Assembly: GCF_947503125.1 (NCBI RefSeq)
Contig: NZ_CANNCR010000005.1
Span: 124,001-188,000, forward strand
Source: an uncultured Metabacillus sp.
Lineage (GTDB): Bacteria; Bacillota; Bacilli; Bacillales; Bacillaceae
Reading direction: 5' to 3'
DNA length: 64,000 bases
Part shown: positions 1-11,775 of the stretch, piece after piece
How the letters are laid out: the number at the start of each line of letters is the position of its first letter
How positions within the stretch are numbered: position 1 is the first letter of the stretch
Translations under genes and position numbers: made by a program
The notes under the pieces: model-generated
Seen by the model: only the letters and a program-made list of their open reading frames with translations
Databases searched by the model: none
What the model was told of the DNA's origin: nothing

Positions 1-201
1 CTGATCATAGTGTGCTTTCTTTTGATCATCACTTAAGGTTTCATAGGCTTCTTTGATTTCTTTAAATTTATCTGCTGCGTCTGCTTCTTTATTAATATCA
101 GGATGGTATTGCTTCGAAAGCTTACGATAAGCTTTTTTTATCTCATCTTTGGTCGCGTTCTTACTTAACCCAAGGACTTCATAGTAATCACGCTTGCTCA
201 T
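1..201 (-). CDS. dnaJ: Chaperone protein DnaJ (N-terminal part, cut by window edge)
   Basis: DnaJ is the Hsp40 co-chaperone that delivers unfolded clients to DnaK and stimulates its ATPase in the cytoplasm. Only the first 67 codons are in the window. They start [14 protein letters not shown] and form the J domain with the HPD tripeptide in QYHPDINK, which contacts DnaK. The gene follows dnaK on the same strand after a gap of about 215 bases holding a stem-loop terminator, so it is the last visible gene of the hrcA operon. The rest of the gene lies beyond position 1. Identification is secure from the motif and the neighbours. Confidence 0.96.
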   Translation of the reverse strand, partial: MSKRDYYEVLGLSKNATKDEIKKAYRKLSKQYHPDINKEADAADKFKEIKEAYETLSDDQKKAHYDQ

Positions 202-365
202 AATTTCTCACTCCCGATTTTCTCACATAAAGTAAATTGTATCACTCAAAAGAGAGGAAAAGCAACAAATAGTTCTCCAGTTTGTTGCTGTATCATATGC
301 TTTTTACTATCATGATGAATGATTATGTGATTAAAGTAGATGGTTGAAGTTTAGCCTTTTACCCC

Positions 366-405
366 AAAAAAAGTCAAAGTCAAGACAAGCCTGACTTTGA
401 CTTTT
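366..405 (-). terminator. Intrinsic terminator between dnaK and dnaJ
   Basis: Read on the minus strand, AAGTCAAAGTCA pairs with TGACTTTGACTT around a 9-base loop and runs into a T tract. It lies directly behind the dnaK stop codon, so it should cut part of the transcription before dnaJ. Confidence 0.8.
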
Positions 406-418
406 CACCAAAGGGGGA

Positions 419-2254
<1,836 letters not shown>

Positions 2255-2289
2255 CTATAACCTCCTGTTAATTATGTAAGAATTGAAAG

Positions 2290-2877
2290 TTATTGATTTA
2301 CTTTTACCATTGCAGGGCGAATAACTCGATCCTTCAATTTATAGCCCTTTTGTAGCTCTTCAACAACCGTATTGGATTCATACTTTTCATCCTCTACCTG
2401 CATAACAGCCTGGTGAATATGAGGATCAAATTGTTCACCAACAGCATTGATCGCTTCAACGCCTTCATTTTTTAACGCTTGAACTAATTGGTTATAGACC
2501 ATGTTAATACCTTGTAGCAATGATTTTGTTTGATCATTATCTGCTTCTATTTGTAACGCTCTTTCAAAATTATCAAGAGCAGGTATAATTTCAGATACTA
2601 AGCTTTGTGCACGATATTTTTGGGCTGCCTCCAAATCTAAGCGGCTTCGTCTTTTGTAGTTTTCAAAGTCTGCTTGAGAGCGAAGCAATTTGTTTTCAGC
2701 TTCATCTAGCTTTGCTTGAAGTTCGGCGATTTTTTGCTCATATTCATCACTTGCTTCAGTACGATCTTCAACGATGACATCGTCAGCTTCAACAACCTTA
2801 ACATCTGCGTCAGCATTTTCACTTTGTACAGTATCTACTGTTTCCTCTTGTTCTGCAACGTTTTTTTCGTTTGACAC
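2290..2877 (-). CDS. grpE: Nucleotide exchange factor GrpE
   Basis: GrpE releases ADP from DnaK and resets the chaperone cycle; it acts as a cytoplasmic dimer. The 195-residue protein has the usual plan: an acidic, disordered N terminus of about 45 residues, a long coiled-coil helix (about 46-100, rich in E, K, Q), and a C-terminal beta domain with the family segment [11 protein letters not shown] and the ending RPAMVKVNQ. The start is GTG, placed after AGGAGGTGAAACAGT. It is the second gene of the heat-shock operon. Confidence 0.98.
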   Translation of the reverse strand: MSNEKNVAEQEETVDTVQSENADADVKVVEADDVIVEDRTEASDEYEQKIAELQAKLDEAENKLLRSQADFENYKRRSRLDLEAAQKYRAQSLVSEIIPALDNFERALQIEADNDQTKSLLQGINMVYNQLVQALKNEGVEAINAVGEQFDPHIHQAVMQVEDEKYESNTVVEELQKGYKLKDRVIRPAMVKVNQ

Positions 2878-2953
2878 ACTGTTTCACCTCCTTAATAGGA
2901 ATATTGTAAAGATTAAAGAATGATAGATGTCAGTATTTATAAACATGGGAATC

Positions 2954-2978
2954 GGATGGAATTAATCTAATTCCATCC
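2954..2978 (-). other. Perfect stem-loop between hrcA and grpE
   Basis: GGATGGAATTA pairs with TAATTCCATCC over 11 base pairs around a 3-base loop in the 120-base gap between hrcA and grpE. No T tract follows on the coding strand, so it is not an obvious terminator. It could be an RNA processing or stability element separating hrcA mRNA from the chaperone mRNA. Confidence 0.55.
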
Positions 2979-2998
2979 CATTTTCAATATAACCAAGC

Positions 2999-4030
2999 TT
3001 AAGAACCATAATACAAATTAGTCAGTGTTTTGGACAAATCACGGGTCATTCTGTTCACTAAACTAACAACACGTGAATATTCCATTCTTGTCGGTCCTAA
3101 AACAGCAATTGTTCCTAGCTGTTTTTCACCAAATGAATAGGTAGCCGTAATCAAGCTGCAATTCTCCATTGCTATATTATCATTTTCTTTACCAATTTTA
3201 ATAGTAATTCCTGAATGATTTGTTTGTAATAACCCATATAATTCTTTTTCTTGCTCAATCATTGTTAGTAATGATTTAATTCTTCCGACATCAGCAAATT
3301 CTGGTTGGCTTAGCATATTTGTTTTCCCACCGAAGTAAATCTTTTCATTTTCATTTAGCTTCAACGTTCCTGCCATTACCTTCAACAGCATTTCATAATT
3401 TTGAATATGTTTCTTAAGAACGGTCGCAACTTCCTTGAATATTTTATCCTGCAGATCTACCAGCGGAACACCTGCTAGCCTCTCATTAAGGATATTCACC
3501 ATTTTTTCAATATCGCTCGGGTCAATAGACTCTGGGAACGTGATGGTTCGATTTTCTACATGACCTGTGTTTGTCACGATAATCGCAACAGCTGCTTCAT
3601 CATTTATCGGTACAATTTGAATTCTCTTCAAGCGATTTTCAGTCACTTTCGGACCAAGAACAATTGAAGTGTAATTTGTTAATTCAGATAAAATTTGTGC
3701 AGATTTTTGAACAACCTTTTCTAGTTCAAAGATCTTTTCAGCGTATATTGATTTTATTTGGCCAACTTCTGTCTTTGTCAAACGCTGTGGTGACAGAAGA
3801 TGGTCTACATAATAACGATATCCCTTTTCAGATGGAACACGCCCTGATGAACTGTGTGTTTTTTCAATAAATCCAAGGTCCTCTAAGTCAGCCATATCAT
3901 TCCTAATCGTAGCTGAGCTAAACGTAATTTCACTTTTTTTCGCTAATGATCTCGAACCAACTGGCTGAGCAGAATGAATAAAATCATCAATAATTACTTG
4001 TAGAATCAACAATTGGCGATCTGTAAGCAA
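2999..4030 (-). CDS. hrcA: Heat-inducible transcription repressor HrcA
   Basis: HrcA represses the class I heat-shock genes by binding CIRCE and is itself sensitive to GroEL availability. The 343-residue protein begins with a winged-helix DNA-binding domain (about 1-75, including [14 protein letters not shown]), followed by a GAF-like domain and the C-terminal segment [16 protein letters not shown] that is typical of the family. The start codon is TTG, supported by GAGGTGATAATAG just upstream. It is the first gene of the operon, with its own operator 15 bases before the start, so the operon is autoregulated. Confidence 0.98.
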   Translation of the reverse strand: MLTDRQLLILQVIIDDFIHSAQPVGSRSLAKKSEITFSSATIRNDMADLEDLGFIEKTHSSSGRVPSEKGYRYYVDHLLSPQRLTKTEVGQIKSIYAEKIFELEKVVQKSAQILSELTNYTSIVLGPKVTENRLKRIQIVPINDEAAVAIIVTNTGHVENRTITFPESIDPSDIEKMVNILNERLAGVPLVDLQDKIFKEVATVLKKHIQNYEMLLKVMAGTLKLNENEKIYFGGKTNMLSQPEFADVGRIKSLLTMIEQEKELYGLLQTNHSGITIKIGKENDNIAMENCSLITATYSFGEKQLGTIAVLGPTRMEYSRVVSLVNRMTRDLSKTLTNLYYGS

Positions 4031-4045
4031 CTATTATCACCTCTG

Positions 4046-4072
4046 TTAGCACTCTAGGAATGCGAGTGCTAA
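4046..4072 (-). promoter_or_regulatory. CIRCE operator of the hrcA operon
   Basis: A perfect TTAGCACTC-N9-GAGTGCTAA inverted repeat lies between the hrcA promoter and its start codon. This is the established binding site of HrcA. It matches the consensus at all 18 arm positions. I found no second copy in the window. Confidence 0.98.
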
Positions 4073-4083
4073 ATATATATAAA

Positions 4084-4112
4084 AAGGTATCAAAACCAAA
4101 ATAAATTGTCAA
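4084..4112 (-). promoter_or_regulatory. Probable sigma-A promoter of the hrcA operon
   Basis: On the minus strand a perfect -35 box TTGACA (4112-4107) is followed after 17 bases by TACCTT (4089-4084), a poor -10 box, just upstream of CIRCE. The position is right; the -10 assignment is uncertain. Confidence 0.6.
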
Positions 4113-4164
4113 TTAATAAATCATACTAAAATTTAGGAATCTACGCTTCCTTACTGATGAAAAT

Positions 4165-5304
4165 TTAAGAAAGGCCGATAAATTCCTGAAACACCTCATT
4201 GCCAAGAAGTTTCCCTTTATGAGTTAGTCTTATCCCATTTTCATCATTTATGATTAAATCTAGATCTACAAGTTTGTCAATTGGACTGGAAAATATGTGA
4301 TCAACTTGAACACCAAACTTTTTATAAAACTTCTCCTTGCTTATCCCAGTTGTTTTGCGGAGACCGAGGAACATTTCTTCCTCCATTGCTTCTTCTTTGC
4401 TTATAGTGATTTGAATATGGAATGCTTCGCCCTTTTGCTTGATTCGCTCGATATATTTTTTGATCGGACCAATATTTGAGGTCCGTACACCATTCATATA
4501 CCCATGGGCTCCTGCTCCAAAGCCAAAATAATAATCGTTATTCCAATAAGTAAGATTATGTTGGCTCTCATAGCCTGCTTTCGCATAGTTACTTATCTCA
4601 TATTGATTGAATCCGTGTTTTTCCATTTGCTCCATTGCCAGCTCATACATTTGCGCTTCTTCATCTTGTTGCGGCAAGGTTAATTTGCCTTTCTGCATTA
4701 AATTATAAAACACTGTTTTTGGTTCAACAATTAATGAATATGCTGAAAAATGTTTTACATTTAAAGAAAAAGCTGTTTCTAATGATTCTTTAAAATCATC
4801 TATTGTTTGGCCTGGCAATCCGTACATAAGGTCAATACTCATATTATCAAAACCGATTTGCTCGGCCAGCTCGATTGTTCGAAATACATCTTCTTTGCGG
4901 TGGACCCGTCCAATCCGATGCAAAAGCTTATCATTGAAGCTTTGCACACCGATACTTAATCGATTCACACCAGCGTTTTTTAATACCTTTAGCTTTTCTG
5001 ATGTCAGCTCCCCTGGATTTGCTTCAACTGCAAATTCTACAGGTTCATTTACAGAGATTAGATTGAATCTGATTCCCTCCATTAATCGATTAAGCTGACT
5101 AGTTGATAAGGCAGTTGGTGTCCCTCCGCCAATAAAGATCGTTTTTAATTGGTGTTCGTTTTTTTGTGCAGCATGATGTATTTCTTTTATAAGCATTTCA
5201 ATGTATTCGTCAACAGGCTGCTGCTTAAAAAACACTTTATTAAAATCACAGTAATGACAAATATGATGGCAAAACGGGATATGAATATATGCTGATTGAA
5301 TCAT
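4165..5304 (-). CDS. hemW: Radical SAM heme chaperone HemW
   Basis: HemW inserts heme into target proteins such as respiratory enzymes and is related to, but distinct from, coproporphyrinogen dehydrogenase HemN. The 379-residue protein starts with the radical-SAM cluster motif C12-x3-C16-x2-C19 followed by D-F; true HemN has a fourth cysteine where F21 stands here. IFIGGGTPTAL (SAM binding) and the glycine-rich YFGFGAGAHGY segment are present. It sits between lepA and hrcA as in B. subtilis. Older annotations call it oxygen-independent coproporphyrinogen III oxidase; the missing cysteine and short length argue against that. Confidence 0.93.
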   Translation of the reverse strand: MIQSAYIHIPFCHHICHYCDFNKVFFKQQPVDEYIEMLIKEIHHAAQKNEHQLKTIFIGGGTPTALSTSQLNRLMEGIRFNLISVNEPVEFAVEANPGELTSEKLKVLKNAGVNRLSIGVQSFNDKLLHRIGRVHRKEDVFRTIELAEQIGFDNMSIDLMYGLPGQTIDDFKESLETAFSLNVKHFSAYSLIVEPKTVFYNLMQKGKLTLPQQDEEAQMYELAMEQMEKHGFNQYEISNYAKAGYESQHNLTYWNNDYYFGFGAGAHGYMNGVRTSNIGPIKKYIERIKQKGEAFHIQITISKEEAMEEEMFLGLRKTTGISKEKFYKKFGVQVDHIFSSPIDKLVDLDLIINDENGIRLTHKGKLLGNEVFQEFIGLS

Positions 5305-5326
5305 AAGTTCACCCTCTAATTAAGAA

Positions 5327-5345
5327 GCCGCAGCATAGCTGCGGC
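5327..5345 (-). other. GC-rich stem-loop between lepA and hemW
   Basis: GCCGCAGC and GCTGCGGC form an 8-base-pair stem with a 3-base loop, followed on the minus strand by TTCTTAATT. This is a weak terminator or attenuator ahead of the hemW ribosome-binding site; read-through into hemW is likely. Confidence 0.5.
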
Positions 5346-5412
5346 AATGTTTAATAATTGTTTAATGAATGGTAAGTTCAGTATATCATTCTATATGGAA
5401 AGGAAAAAAATA

Positions 5413-7236
5413 TTAGCTTTCATCCATTCGTAATACAGCCATGAACGCTTCCTGCGGCACCTCTACAGAGCCAACCTGCTTCATTCGTTTCTTGCCTTCT
5501 TTTTGTTTTTCTAATAGCTTACGTTTACGGGAAATATCTCCGCCATAACATTTCGCGAGTACGTTTTTACGCATGGCTTTAATGGTTGATCTTGCAACGA
5601 TTTTTTGACCAATTGCCGCTTGAATCGGCACTTCGAACTGTTGACGAGGGATCAGTTCTTTTAATTTTTCAACAATTACCTTACCACGGTCATAGGCAGA
5701 ATCGCGATGTACAATAAAGGAAAGAGCATCGATTTTCTCCCCATTTAAAAGGATATCCATTTTCACTAATGTCGATGTTTTATACCCAATTAATTCATAA
5801 TCAAAGGAGGCATAGCCTTTTGTATTCGACTTAAGCTGATCAAAGAAATCATAAACAATTTCGGATAATGGGATTTCATAATTAATGCTTACCCGAGTTT
5901 CGTCCAAATATTGCATATCAATGAAAATACCGCGTTTTTTCTGACAAAGCTCCATGACAGCACCTACATAGTCATTCGGGACCATAATAGCTGCTTTTAC
6001 ATAAGGCTCTTCAATATGATCAATCTTTTGTGGATCAGGCATATTTGAAGGATTATCAACTTTTAGTGACTCCCCATCTGTTAAATACACTTCATAAATT
6101 ACACTAGGCGCGGTTGTAATGAGATCAATTTTAAATTCACGCTCAATCCGTTCTTGAATGATTTCCATATGCAATAATCCTAAAAACCCGCAACGAAAAC
6201 CAAAACCAAGAGCTTGTGAGGTTTCAGGCTCAAATTGCAAGGATGAATCATTTAACTCAAGCTTCTCTAATGCTTCTCGTAAATCATTATATTTCGCCGT
6301 ATCGATCGGATAAAGACCGCAGAAGACCATTGGGTTCAATTTTCTGTAACCAGGAAGAGGTTCTGTTGCACCATTTTTCGCATCAGTAATCGTATCACCA
6401 ACACGAGTGTCCCCTACGTTTTTGATAGAAGCTGTTAGGAAACCAACATCTCCCACATTTAATTCCTTGAGTTGAACAGGCTTCGGATTGAATATCCCTA
6501 CCTCTGTTACTTCAAATTCTTTACCTGTCGCCATCATTTTAATCTTTTGACCAACCTTAACCGTTCCTTCCACAACACGGATGTATGCAACAACACCGCG
6601 GTAAGCATCATATAAGGAGTCAAATATTAGTGCTTTTAATGGTCCTTCTGGATCACCTTCAGGAGCAGGGACTTTTTCTACTACTTGCTCAAGAATCTCT
6701 TCAATCCCGATCCCGGCTTTAGCTGAGGCTAAAACGGCTTCAGAAGCATCAAGGCCGATTACTTCTTCGATTTCATTACGAACCCGCTCTGGATCAGCAC
6801 TTGGCAGATCAATTTTATTGATAACAGGTAAGATTTCTAAATCATTATCAAGTGCCAAATAAACATTTGCTAGTGTTTGTGCTTCAATTCCTTGGGCGGC
6901 ATCAACAACTAAAACCGCCCCCTCACAAGCTGCAAGGCTTCGGGAAACTTCATAGGTAAAGTCAACATGTCCTGGAGTATCGATTAAATGAAACGTGTAT
7001 TCCTCTCCGTCTTTTGCTTTGTATTTTAATTGAACTGCATTAAGCTTAATGGTAATTCCGCGTTCCCTTTCTAAATCCATTGAATCTAATAATTGATCTT
7101 TCATTTCTCGCTGTGTTAGGGCAGACGTTTTTTCTAAAATCCGGTCTGCTAACGTTGATTTACCGTGGTCAATATGTGCAATAATCGAGAAGTTCCTAAT
7201 TCTCGATTGTCTTTTTAACTTTTCTTCTCTATTCAT
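5413..7236 (-). CDS. lepA: Elongation factor 4 (LepA)
   Basis: LepA is a translational GTPase that acts on stalled or assembling 30S/70S ribosomes. At 607 residues it is full length. The GTPase domain shows [14 protein letters not shown] (P loop, about residues 20-33), DTPGHVDF (G3) and [10 protein letters not shown] (G4). Elongation factor domains II, III and V and the LepA-specific basic C terminus ([20 protein letters not shown], tRNA-side contact) follow. The ATG is the first codon of the conserved MNREEK start. It is the gene upstream of hemW in the same direction. Confidence 0.98.
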   Translation of the reverse strand: MNREEKLKRQSRIRNFSIIAHIDHGKSTLADRILEKTSALTQREMKDQLLDSMDLERERGITIKLNAVQLKYKAKDGEEYTFHLIDTPGHVDFTYEVSRSLAACEGAVLVVDAAQGIEAQTLANVYLALDNDLEILPVINKIDLPSADPERVRNEIEEVIGLDASEAVLASAKAGIGIEEILEQVVEKVPAPEGDPEGPLKALIFDSLYDAYRGVVAYIRVVEGTVKVGQKIKMMATGKEFEVTEVGIFNPKPVQLKELNVGDVGFLTASIKNVGDTRVGDTITDAKNGATEPLPGYRKLNPMVFCGLYPIDTAKYNDLREALEKLELNDSSLQFEPETSQALGFGFRCGFLGLLHMEIIQERIEREFKIDLITTAPSVIYEVYLTDGESLKVDNPSNMPDPQKIDHIEEPYVKAAIMVPNDYVGAVMELCQKKRGIFIDMQYLDETRVSINYEIPLSEIVYDFFDQLKSNTKGYASFDYELIGYKTSTLVKMDILLNGEKIDALSFIVHRDSAYDRGKVIVEKLKELIPRQQFEVPIQAAIGQKIVARSTIKAMRKNVLAKCYGGDISRKRKLLEKQKEGKKRMKQVGSVEVPQEAFMAVLRMDES

Positions 7237-7334
7237 AATATGTTTTCACTCCTACATAGCTTACAAGTACACTATTCTTCATTATATCAATTGATAATTT
7301 AACATTCAATAATAGAAAAGCGGATAAAAAAATA

Positions 7335-7388
7335 CTGACAGAATCATTTTATCAACTCTACAAAAGAGTAAGATAATGAATCTGTCAG
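7335..7388 (-). terminator. Terminator downstream of yqxA
   Basis: CTGACAGA-TCATT-ATC pairs imperfectly with GATAATGAATCTGTCAG, and TATTTTTTTATCC follows on the minus strand. It closes the gpr-spoIIP-yqxA transcription unit just after the yqxA stop codon. Confidence 0.85.
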
Positions 7389-7395
7389 CATATGA

Positions 7396-7746
7396 TCATT
7401 TTAAAAGATTGTTCATCCATTCAGCAAAGCTATCGACAAGAGCAGATACCCCGTTACTTACGACTGCTGCAAATTGTTTTCCGATTTGAGAGAAGAAGTT
7501 GAATGCTTCAATTTTTTCCAGCTGTTCCTGTTTTTCCTGCAGGTCCTGACCGGTTACCTTATTTCCAAGAATCGATGCTTCAATATCGCCTTTTTGTTCA
7601 TTATTGATTTGAAAGGCACTCTGGAGCTCAGGATCATCATAACCTCTCATTTTTATCATTCCTTGGTTTGCTTGCTGCATTCCGATTAGAACTCCGAATA
7701 AAAGGACTGAGCATAGAACAAAACATTTAAACATGAATTTTACCAT
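7396..7746 (-). CDS. yqxA: YqxA family protein (DUF3679), membrane anchored
   Basis: Function is unknown. The 116-residue protein has one hydrophobic N-terminal segment (about residues 5-22, FKCFVLCSVLLFGVLIG) that reads as a signal anchor, a polar middle rich in Q and E (about 45-78), and a C-terminal amphipathic segment ending in EWMNNLLK. Length and position directly behind spoIIP match B. subtilis YqxA. It follows spoIIP by 21 bases and ends at a strong terminator, so it is probably co-expressed in sporulating cells. That is inference from position only. Confidence 0.85.
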   Translation of the reverse strand: MVKFMFKCFVLCSVLLFGVLIGMQQANQGMIKMRGYDDPELQSAFQINNEQKGDIEASILGNKVTGQDLQEKQEQLEKIEAFNFFSQIGKQFAAVVSNGVSALVDSFAEWMNNLLK

Positions 7747-7767
7747 CTTGCTTCCCTCACAATTAGA

Positions 7768-8970
7768 TTACTTTTCTTGTGCTTCTGTCGTTCCATCTAC
7801 TTTTTCAGCTTGCCAATAATATTCGCTGAATACGTCAGCTATTGCGTTAGCCGTATTTTTTAGTTCTGTTAAATTATTATCGACACCGCCAAATTCAATT
7901 AACATCGCGTTATTTGATAAGTCTTGATTATATACGCCGTTGTAGCCTTTTCCGCCTTGTTCAAAAATCCCGCGACTTAAGCCAGGATATTTCTTTTGTA
8001 ATAACGCATGAAGATCTGTTGCAAGCTTTTCATTTTTTTCAACGGTAGGGTTTTCCCCACCAATGATAAAAGCAACTTTTGCATATGATTTATTATTAAT
8101 ATTAATTGTGGTGACTTCTTTTCTTTGTGTATCACGATGTATATCGATAATGTAATCCAGATTTCGATTGTTTGCCATCGCACTCTCCACAAGCGGACGT
8201 GAAGCAGAATAGGATTTCGAATAATTCCAGCCTTTTTGCTTAAGATTTTCTTGGACACTTGCCTGTTCTATTTGGCTGCCAATACCATTATCCTGTAGTG
8301 CTTTTCCGAGCAATTCGCTGACAATAGTTATATTTGCTTTCGAATGAAATGCCCGATTCATATCTGTTTCCCCATCTAATAGTGGTAAATATGATTCGGT
8401 ATTATGGGTGTTATAAATATAAACTACTTTTTTATCACCAGTTGTTAAAGTTGGCGGAGCTTTTGAATCATCATTTTCATCGTTATTCACCACATCATTT
8501 TTGTTAATAGATGCTTCCCGCTCCTGCTCTAATACCTCTGTTGGCGGCGGTGATTCGTAAGGCATATTCGTATAGTTTGTCCCATCACCTGCAACAACAA
8601 TTTCACTATCATAAAGTGAAAAACCAGGTAATTCCCGCCCTAGCAGACTTCTTGGATCATCCGGGTTAATGCTTGTCAATACTTTAAACATAATTGAAGA
8701 CAGCTTTATAGGTTCCGCTTCCTGAGGTAAGGCAGAAATAAAAAATCGATTCTCCGCTCCTAATAATTGCAAAAACGCCTCACTATCAATATTTTTCGTC
8801 AAATCATTGATTGATGACGAAGTCAACCGATATTCCGGTTTAAGTGACGTTAACACACCTGAAAGTAAAAATGTCATCAGTAGAATAATGAAGCTTATGA
8901 CGATTCCTTTTTTTATGCTTGTCCCATCAAACGTAACGATCATATTACGACTAGTTCGATTTCGCTTCAT
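7768..8970 (-). CDS. spoIIP: Stage II sporulation protein P (engulfment hydrolase)
   Basis: SpoIIP is the amidase/endopeptidase of the SpoIIDMP complex that degrades septal peptidoglycan to drive engulfment of the forespore; it acts in the mother-cell membrane. The 400-residue protein has a cytoplasmic basic N terminus, a transmembrane helix at about 22-43, a low-complexity linker (about 135-180, N/D/E/P rich) and the SpoIIP domain with YIYNTHNTESYLP, DIHRDTQRK and the ending segment MLIEFGGVDNNLTE, which carry the zinc-ligand His and Glu residues. The ATG has AAGGAGG 10 bases upstream. Confidence 0.97.
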   Translation of the reverse strand: MKRNRTSRNMIVTFDGTSIKKGIVISFIILLMTFLLSGVLTSLKPEYRLTSSSINDLTKNIDSEAFLQLLGAENRFFISALPQEAEPIKLSSIMFKVLTSINPDDPRSLLGRELPGFSLYDSEIVVAGDGTNYTNMPYESPPPTEVLEQEREASINKNDVVNNDENDDSKAPPTLTTGDKKVVYIYNTHNTESYLPLLDGETDMNRAFHSKANITIVSELLGKALQDNGIGSQIEQASVQENLKQKGWNYSKSYSASRPLVESAMANNRNLDYIIDIHRDTQRKEVTTININNKSYAKVAFIIGGENPTVEKNEKLATDLHALLQKKYPGLSRGIFEQGGKGYNGVYNQDLSNNAMLIEFGGVDNNLTELKNTANAIADVFSEYYWQAEKVDGTTEAQEK

Positions 8971-9002
8971 TTATATGAATCCTCCTTATACTTGTCTATT
9001 AA

Positions 9003-9010
9003 TTTGTATG
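9003..9010 (-). promoter_or_regulatory. Possible sigma-E -10 element of spoIIP
   Basis: On the minus strand CATACAAA stands about 33 bases before the spoIIP start codon. It differs at one base from the sigma-E consensus CATACAAT. I could not find a convincing -35 box at 14-15 bases upstream, so this is tentative; spoIIP is known to be under sigma-E control. Confidence 0.4.
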
Positions 9011-9069
9011 AGCAAGTATAAGGAAGTAGAACTTTTGCAAGAAGGTTAAGAGATAAACATGATTATTTA

Positions 9070-10188
9070 CTAGTGTGTATAAGCACCAGAATTTCCTTGA
9101 TCCACCTGTTGATGCAGAGCAGTGTTTAAACCGCTCGCAATCACATTTGCCATATCATCTATAAACATATCCACTTCTTTTGGGGTAACCATTAGGTTAT
9201 GGCCAAGCGGTGCTAAAACCTCGTGAATGAGCTTGCGTTTTTCTTCATCCTCTAGTCCGCCGACAATTCCTAAAAATTGTTTCCGGTGTTCTTCTTCAGG
9301 CATGTCTTCATCAGTCAAAACCCGTTTCTCGCCAAAATTCATTCCAGCTGGAATTAAAGACCTTGAAGGTTTGTCCCCTTCTTTTAATTCCCTGCCAAAA
9401 TGCTTTAAAATAAAATCAATTGTATCGCTCGTAATCGAAACAGCATCAACGACTGTTGGAATGCCTATCGCGATAACAGGAATACCAAACGTTTCTTGGC
9501 TCAGAGCCTTTCTTTTATTCCCAACACCAGAGCCTGGATGAATTCCTGTATCAGAAATTTGAATGGTTGTATTTACTCGTTCAATCGATCTGGCAGCTAA
9601 TGCATCAATTGCAATAACAAAGTCTGGCTTTGATTGTTCGATCACTCCCGAAATAATGTCACTCGTTTCAATACCTGTCAGCCCCATGACACCAGGTGCA
9701 ATTGCACTAACCGGGCGGAATCCCTCTTCTACATTTTCTGGTTGAAGTTTAAATAGATGTCTCGTAATTAATAGATTTTCAACTGTTAGCGGGCCTAATG
9801 CATCTGGTGTTACATTCCAATTGCCCAATCCTACAACTAAACAGCTTGCATCCTTAGGAATGTTCAAGTCAGACAAAAATTGGCTAAAATGCTTTGCGAA
9901 AGCTTCGACAACCTTTTCTTGCAGCTCTGAATCTTTTTGACGAATACCTTCCATTTGCATGGTTAAATACTTTCCAGGCTTTTTGCCAACTGCTTTCGAC
10001 CCTTCTTCTTTAATTTCTAAAAATGAGAGATTAATCCCATCTTCTTCCCATTCTTTAATAATGACGCCTGCAATATTGCTAGAATCAACAGCTGTTTGTC
10101 TTCCTGTTTGTTCGAGCGCCATCGCTCTTGCTTCAACTGCTAAATCTGTACGTACGGAATATTGACTTAAGTCTAATGGCTTTTCCAT
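9070..10188 (-). CDS. gpr: Germination protease GPR
   Basis: GPR degrades small acid-soluble spore proteins in the first minutes of germination; it is made in the forespore as a zymogen. The start used is ATG at 10188, giving 372 residues: GGGAGG lies 7 bases upstream and the protein then begins like the family, with the pro-segment ending near [11 protein letters not shown]. The open frame extends 14 codons further but without a ribosome-binding site. Conserved blocks [27 protein letters not shown] and [16 protein letters not shown] are intact. It precedes spoIIP in the same direction, as in B. subtilis. Confidence 0.97.
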   Translation of the reverse strand: MEKPLDLSQYSVRTDLAVEARAMALEQTGRQTAVDSSNIAGVIIKEWEEDGINLSFLEIKEEGSKAVGKKPGKYLTMQMEGIRQKDSELQEKVVEAFAKHFSQFLSDLNIPKDASCLVVGLGNWNVTPDALGPLTVENLLITRHLFKLQPENVEEGFRPVSAIAPGVMGLTGIETSDIISGVIEQSKPDFVIAIDALAARSIERVNTTIQISDTGIHPGSGVGNKRKALSQETFGIPVIAIGIPTVVDAVSITSDTIDFILKHFGRELKEGDKPSRSLIPAGMNFGEKRVLTDEDMPEEEHRKQFLGIVGGLEDEEKRKLIHEVLAPLGHNLMVTPKEVDMFIDDMANVIASGLNTALHQQVDQGNSGAYTH

Positions 10189-10357
10189 TAAAATACCTCC
10201 CAAATCGTTCCTATCCTCTATGTTTGCCATTTATAGATGGAAACATTCTTTAAGATTTATAAAAAGAAGGGAGATGCTTTTTAAGCAAGAATTAGTCCAG
10301 ACTAAAAAATAATTATAGGATTTTGCAGGTTTCAATGTATTTTCCTTTACATTAGTA

Positions 10358-10386
10358 TTGCAATAATCTCAGCCGTTTGATAGAAT
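10358..10386 (+). promoter_or_regulatory. Sigma-A promoter of rpsT
   Basis: TTGCAA and TAGAAT are separated by exactly 17 bases, about 70 bases before the rpsT start codon. Confidence 0.75.
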
Positions 10387-10455
10387 ATCTTTTGTTCATG
10401 TAAAGGATATATCGAGTTAAATAGATCTCGATTTACTTCTTAGGAGGTGAAAGAT

Positions 10456-10722
10456 ATGCCAAACATTAAATCTGCAATTAAACGCGTAAAAACAAGCAAT
10501 GAGCGTAACGCACACAACGCAACGATTAAGTCTGCAATGCGTACTGCTATTAAAAAAGTAGATGCTTTCGTTTTAAACAATGATGTTGAAAATGCAAAAG
10601 CTGCACTTACTGAAGCTAACAAACGAATTGATAAAGCTGCACAAAGCGGTTTAGTTCACAAGAACGCTGCTGCACGTTATAAATCTCGTTTAGCGAAAAG
10701 TGTTAACGGATTATCTGCGTAA
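10456..10722 (+). CDS. rpsT: 30S ribosomal protein S20
   Basis: S20 binds 16S rRNA early in 30S assembly. The chosen ATG ([12 protein letters not shown]) follows AGGAGGTGA by 5 bases; an in-frame GTG three codons earlier lies inside that Shine-Dalgarno sequence and is rejected. The 88-residue protein is helical, rich in Lys, Arg and Ala, and of normal length. It is a single-gene unit on the plus strand, with its own promoter and a terminator shared with the converging holA. Confidence 0.98.
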   Translation: MPNIKSAIKRVKTSNERNAHNATIKSAMRTAIKKVDAFVLNNDVENAKAALTEANKRIDKAAQSGLVHKNAAARYKSRLAKSVNGLSA

Positions 10723-10728
10723 TGAAAA

Positions 10729-10755
10729 AACGATCCCTATTCGGATCGTTTTTTA
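10729..10755. terminator. Bidirectional terminator between rpsT and holA
   Basis: AACGATCC and GGATCGTT form an 8-base-pair stem flanked by A and T tracts on both sides, so it can stop rpsT rightward and holA leftward. Confidence 0.9.
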
Positions 10756-11775
10756 TTTTGTCTTAAATAATTTTAGTAAAAACAACTCTAATACTAGCTG
10801 TTTATCCTTTCTCCCTGTTTTCATTTCAAAATCTGCCTCAGCCAGTTCCATTAAAATATGAGCTAATTCCTCTGCCTTAAATAATCGTGCTTGCTGCTGA
10901 GCTAATTTCACACGAAATGGATGGACTTTAACAATTGTAGATATTTGCTGCTGTCCGTAACCAGTATTTACCAGCTCCTTCACTTGTAAAATCAGCCTAA
11001 ATTGATTTACTAGCAAGGATAGTATTTTAAGCGGTTCCTCATTATTTTTCAACAAATCATAAAAAATCTGTAAAGCCTCTTTACTTCTTCGATGAATGAC
11101 ATGATCGATTAAATCAAATATATTTTGTTCCAAAGACCTAGAGACGAGACGCTTAACGATTTCAGGTGTGATTGAACCGGCTTCCCCAACATATGTACTG
11201 AGCTTAATTAATTCTTGATGCATGATCATTAAATCTCCAGCCGTTAATATCATAAGCTCATTTAATGCTTCTTGTGATAGATCAACACCTTCTTTTTCAG
11301 CTATCCCTAAGGTCCATTTTATTGATTCTTGCTCTGATAAAGGCTTCATTTCAATGAGAAGAGATTGTTTTTTCAACTGCTTCGTTATTTTTTTACGTTC
11401 ATCAAGTTTTTCATAAGGTGCTTGAATAATGAGTATGGTATATGGTGCTGGTGATTGTAAATATTTTTCAAGGTGATCAATTCGCTGTTCTATTTTTTCC
11501 TTTTTCTTTTCACTTGTTAAAAAGCCTGGATTCTTCATGATGACTACCCGCTTTTCCCCCATAAACGGAAGTGTTTCAGCATCTTCAATCGCCAAATCGA
11601 TTGCCGTTTCCTCCAAATCATAAACAGAGATATTAAAGTCTTTTTCCTCTTCCAATAATGCAGCATTGACGATTAACTGTACAGTTTCTTGCATAAGAAA
11701 TGCTTCTTTTCCTATTAGTAAGTAAATCGGTTGTAATTTTCCTTTTTTAATATCATTCCACACATCAAAAATCAT
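10753..11775 (-). CDS. holA: DNA polymerase III subunit delta (clamp loader)
   Basis: HolA (YqeN in B. subtilis) is the delta subunit of the clamp loader that opens the beta sliding clamp during replication. The start MIFDVWNDIKKGKLQPIYLL is chosen because it aligns with the family start, is preceded by GGAGA, and gives the usual 340 residues; the frame extends eight codons further upstream. The protein is AAA+-like without an intact Walker A, with the three-domain layout and a C-terminal helical domain rich in Leu and Lys. It converges on rpsT. Confidence 0.93.
   Translation of the reverse strand: MIFDVWNDIKKGKLQPIYLLIGKEAFLMQETVQLIVNAALLEEEKDFNISVYDLEETAIDLAIEDAETLPFMGEKRVVIMKNPGFLTSEKKKEKIEQRIDHLEKYLQSPAPYTILIIQAPYEKLDERKKITKQLKKQSLLIEMKPLSEQESIKWTLGIAEKEGVDLSQEALNELMILTAGDLMIMHQELIKLSTYVGEAGSITPEIVKRLVSRSLEQNIFDLIDHVIHRRSKEALQIFYDLLKNNEEPLKILSLLVNQFRLILQVKELVNTGYGQQQISTIVKVHPFRVKLAQQQARLFKAEELAHILMELAEADFEMKTGRKDKQLVLELFLLKLFKTK

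Noticed and set aside
4165-5304. Naming this gene hemN (coproporphyrinogen dehydrogenase)
   Set aside because: The fourth cysteine of the HemN motif is missing and the length fits HemW.
5327-5345. Considered as a full terminator separating lepA from hemW
   Set aside because: Loop of 3 bases and weak T tract; kept only as a stem-loop of uncertain role.
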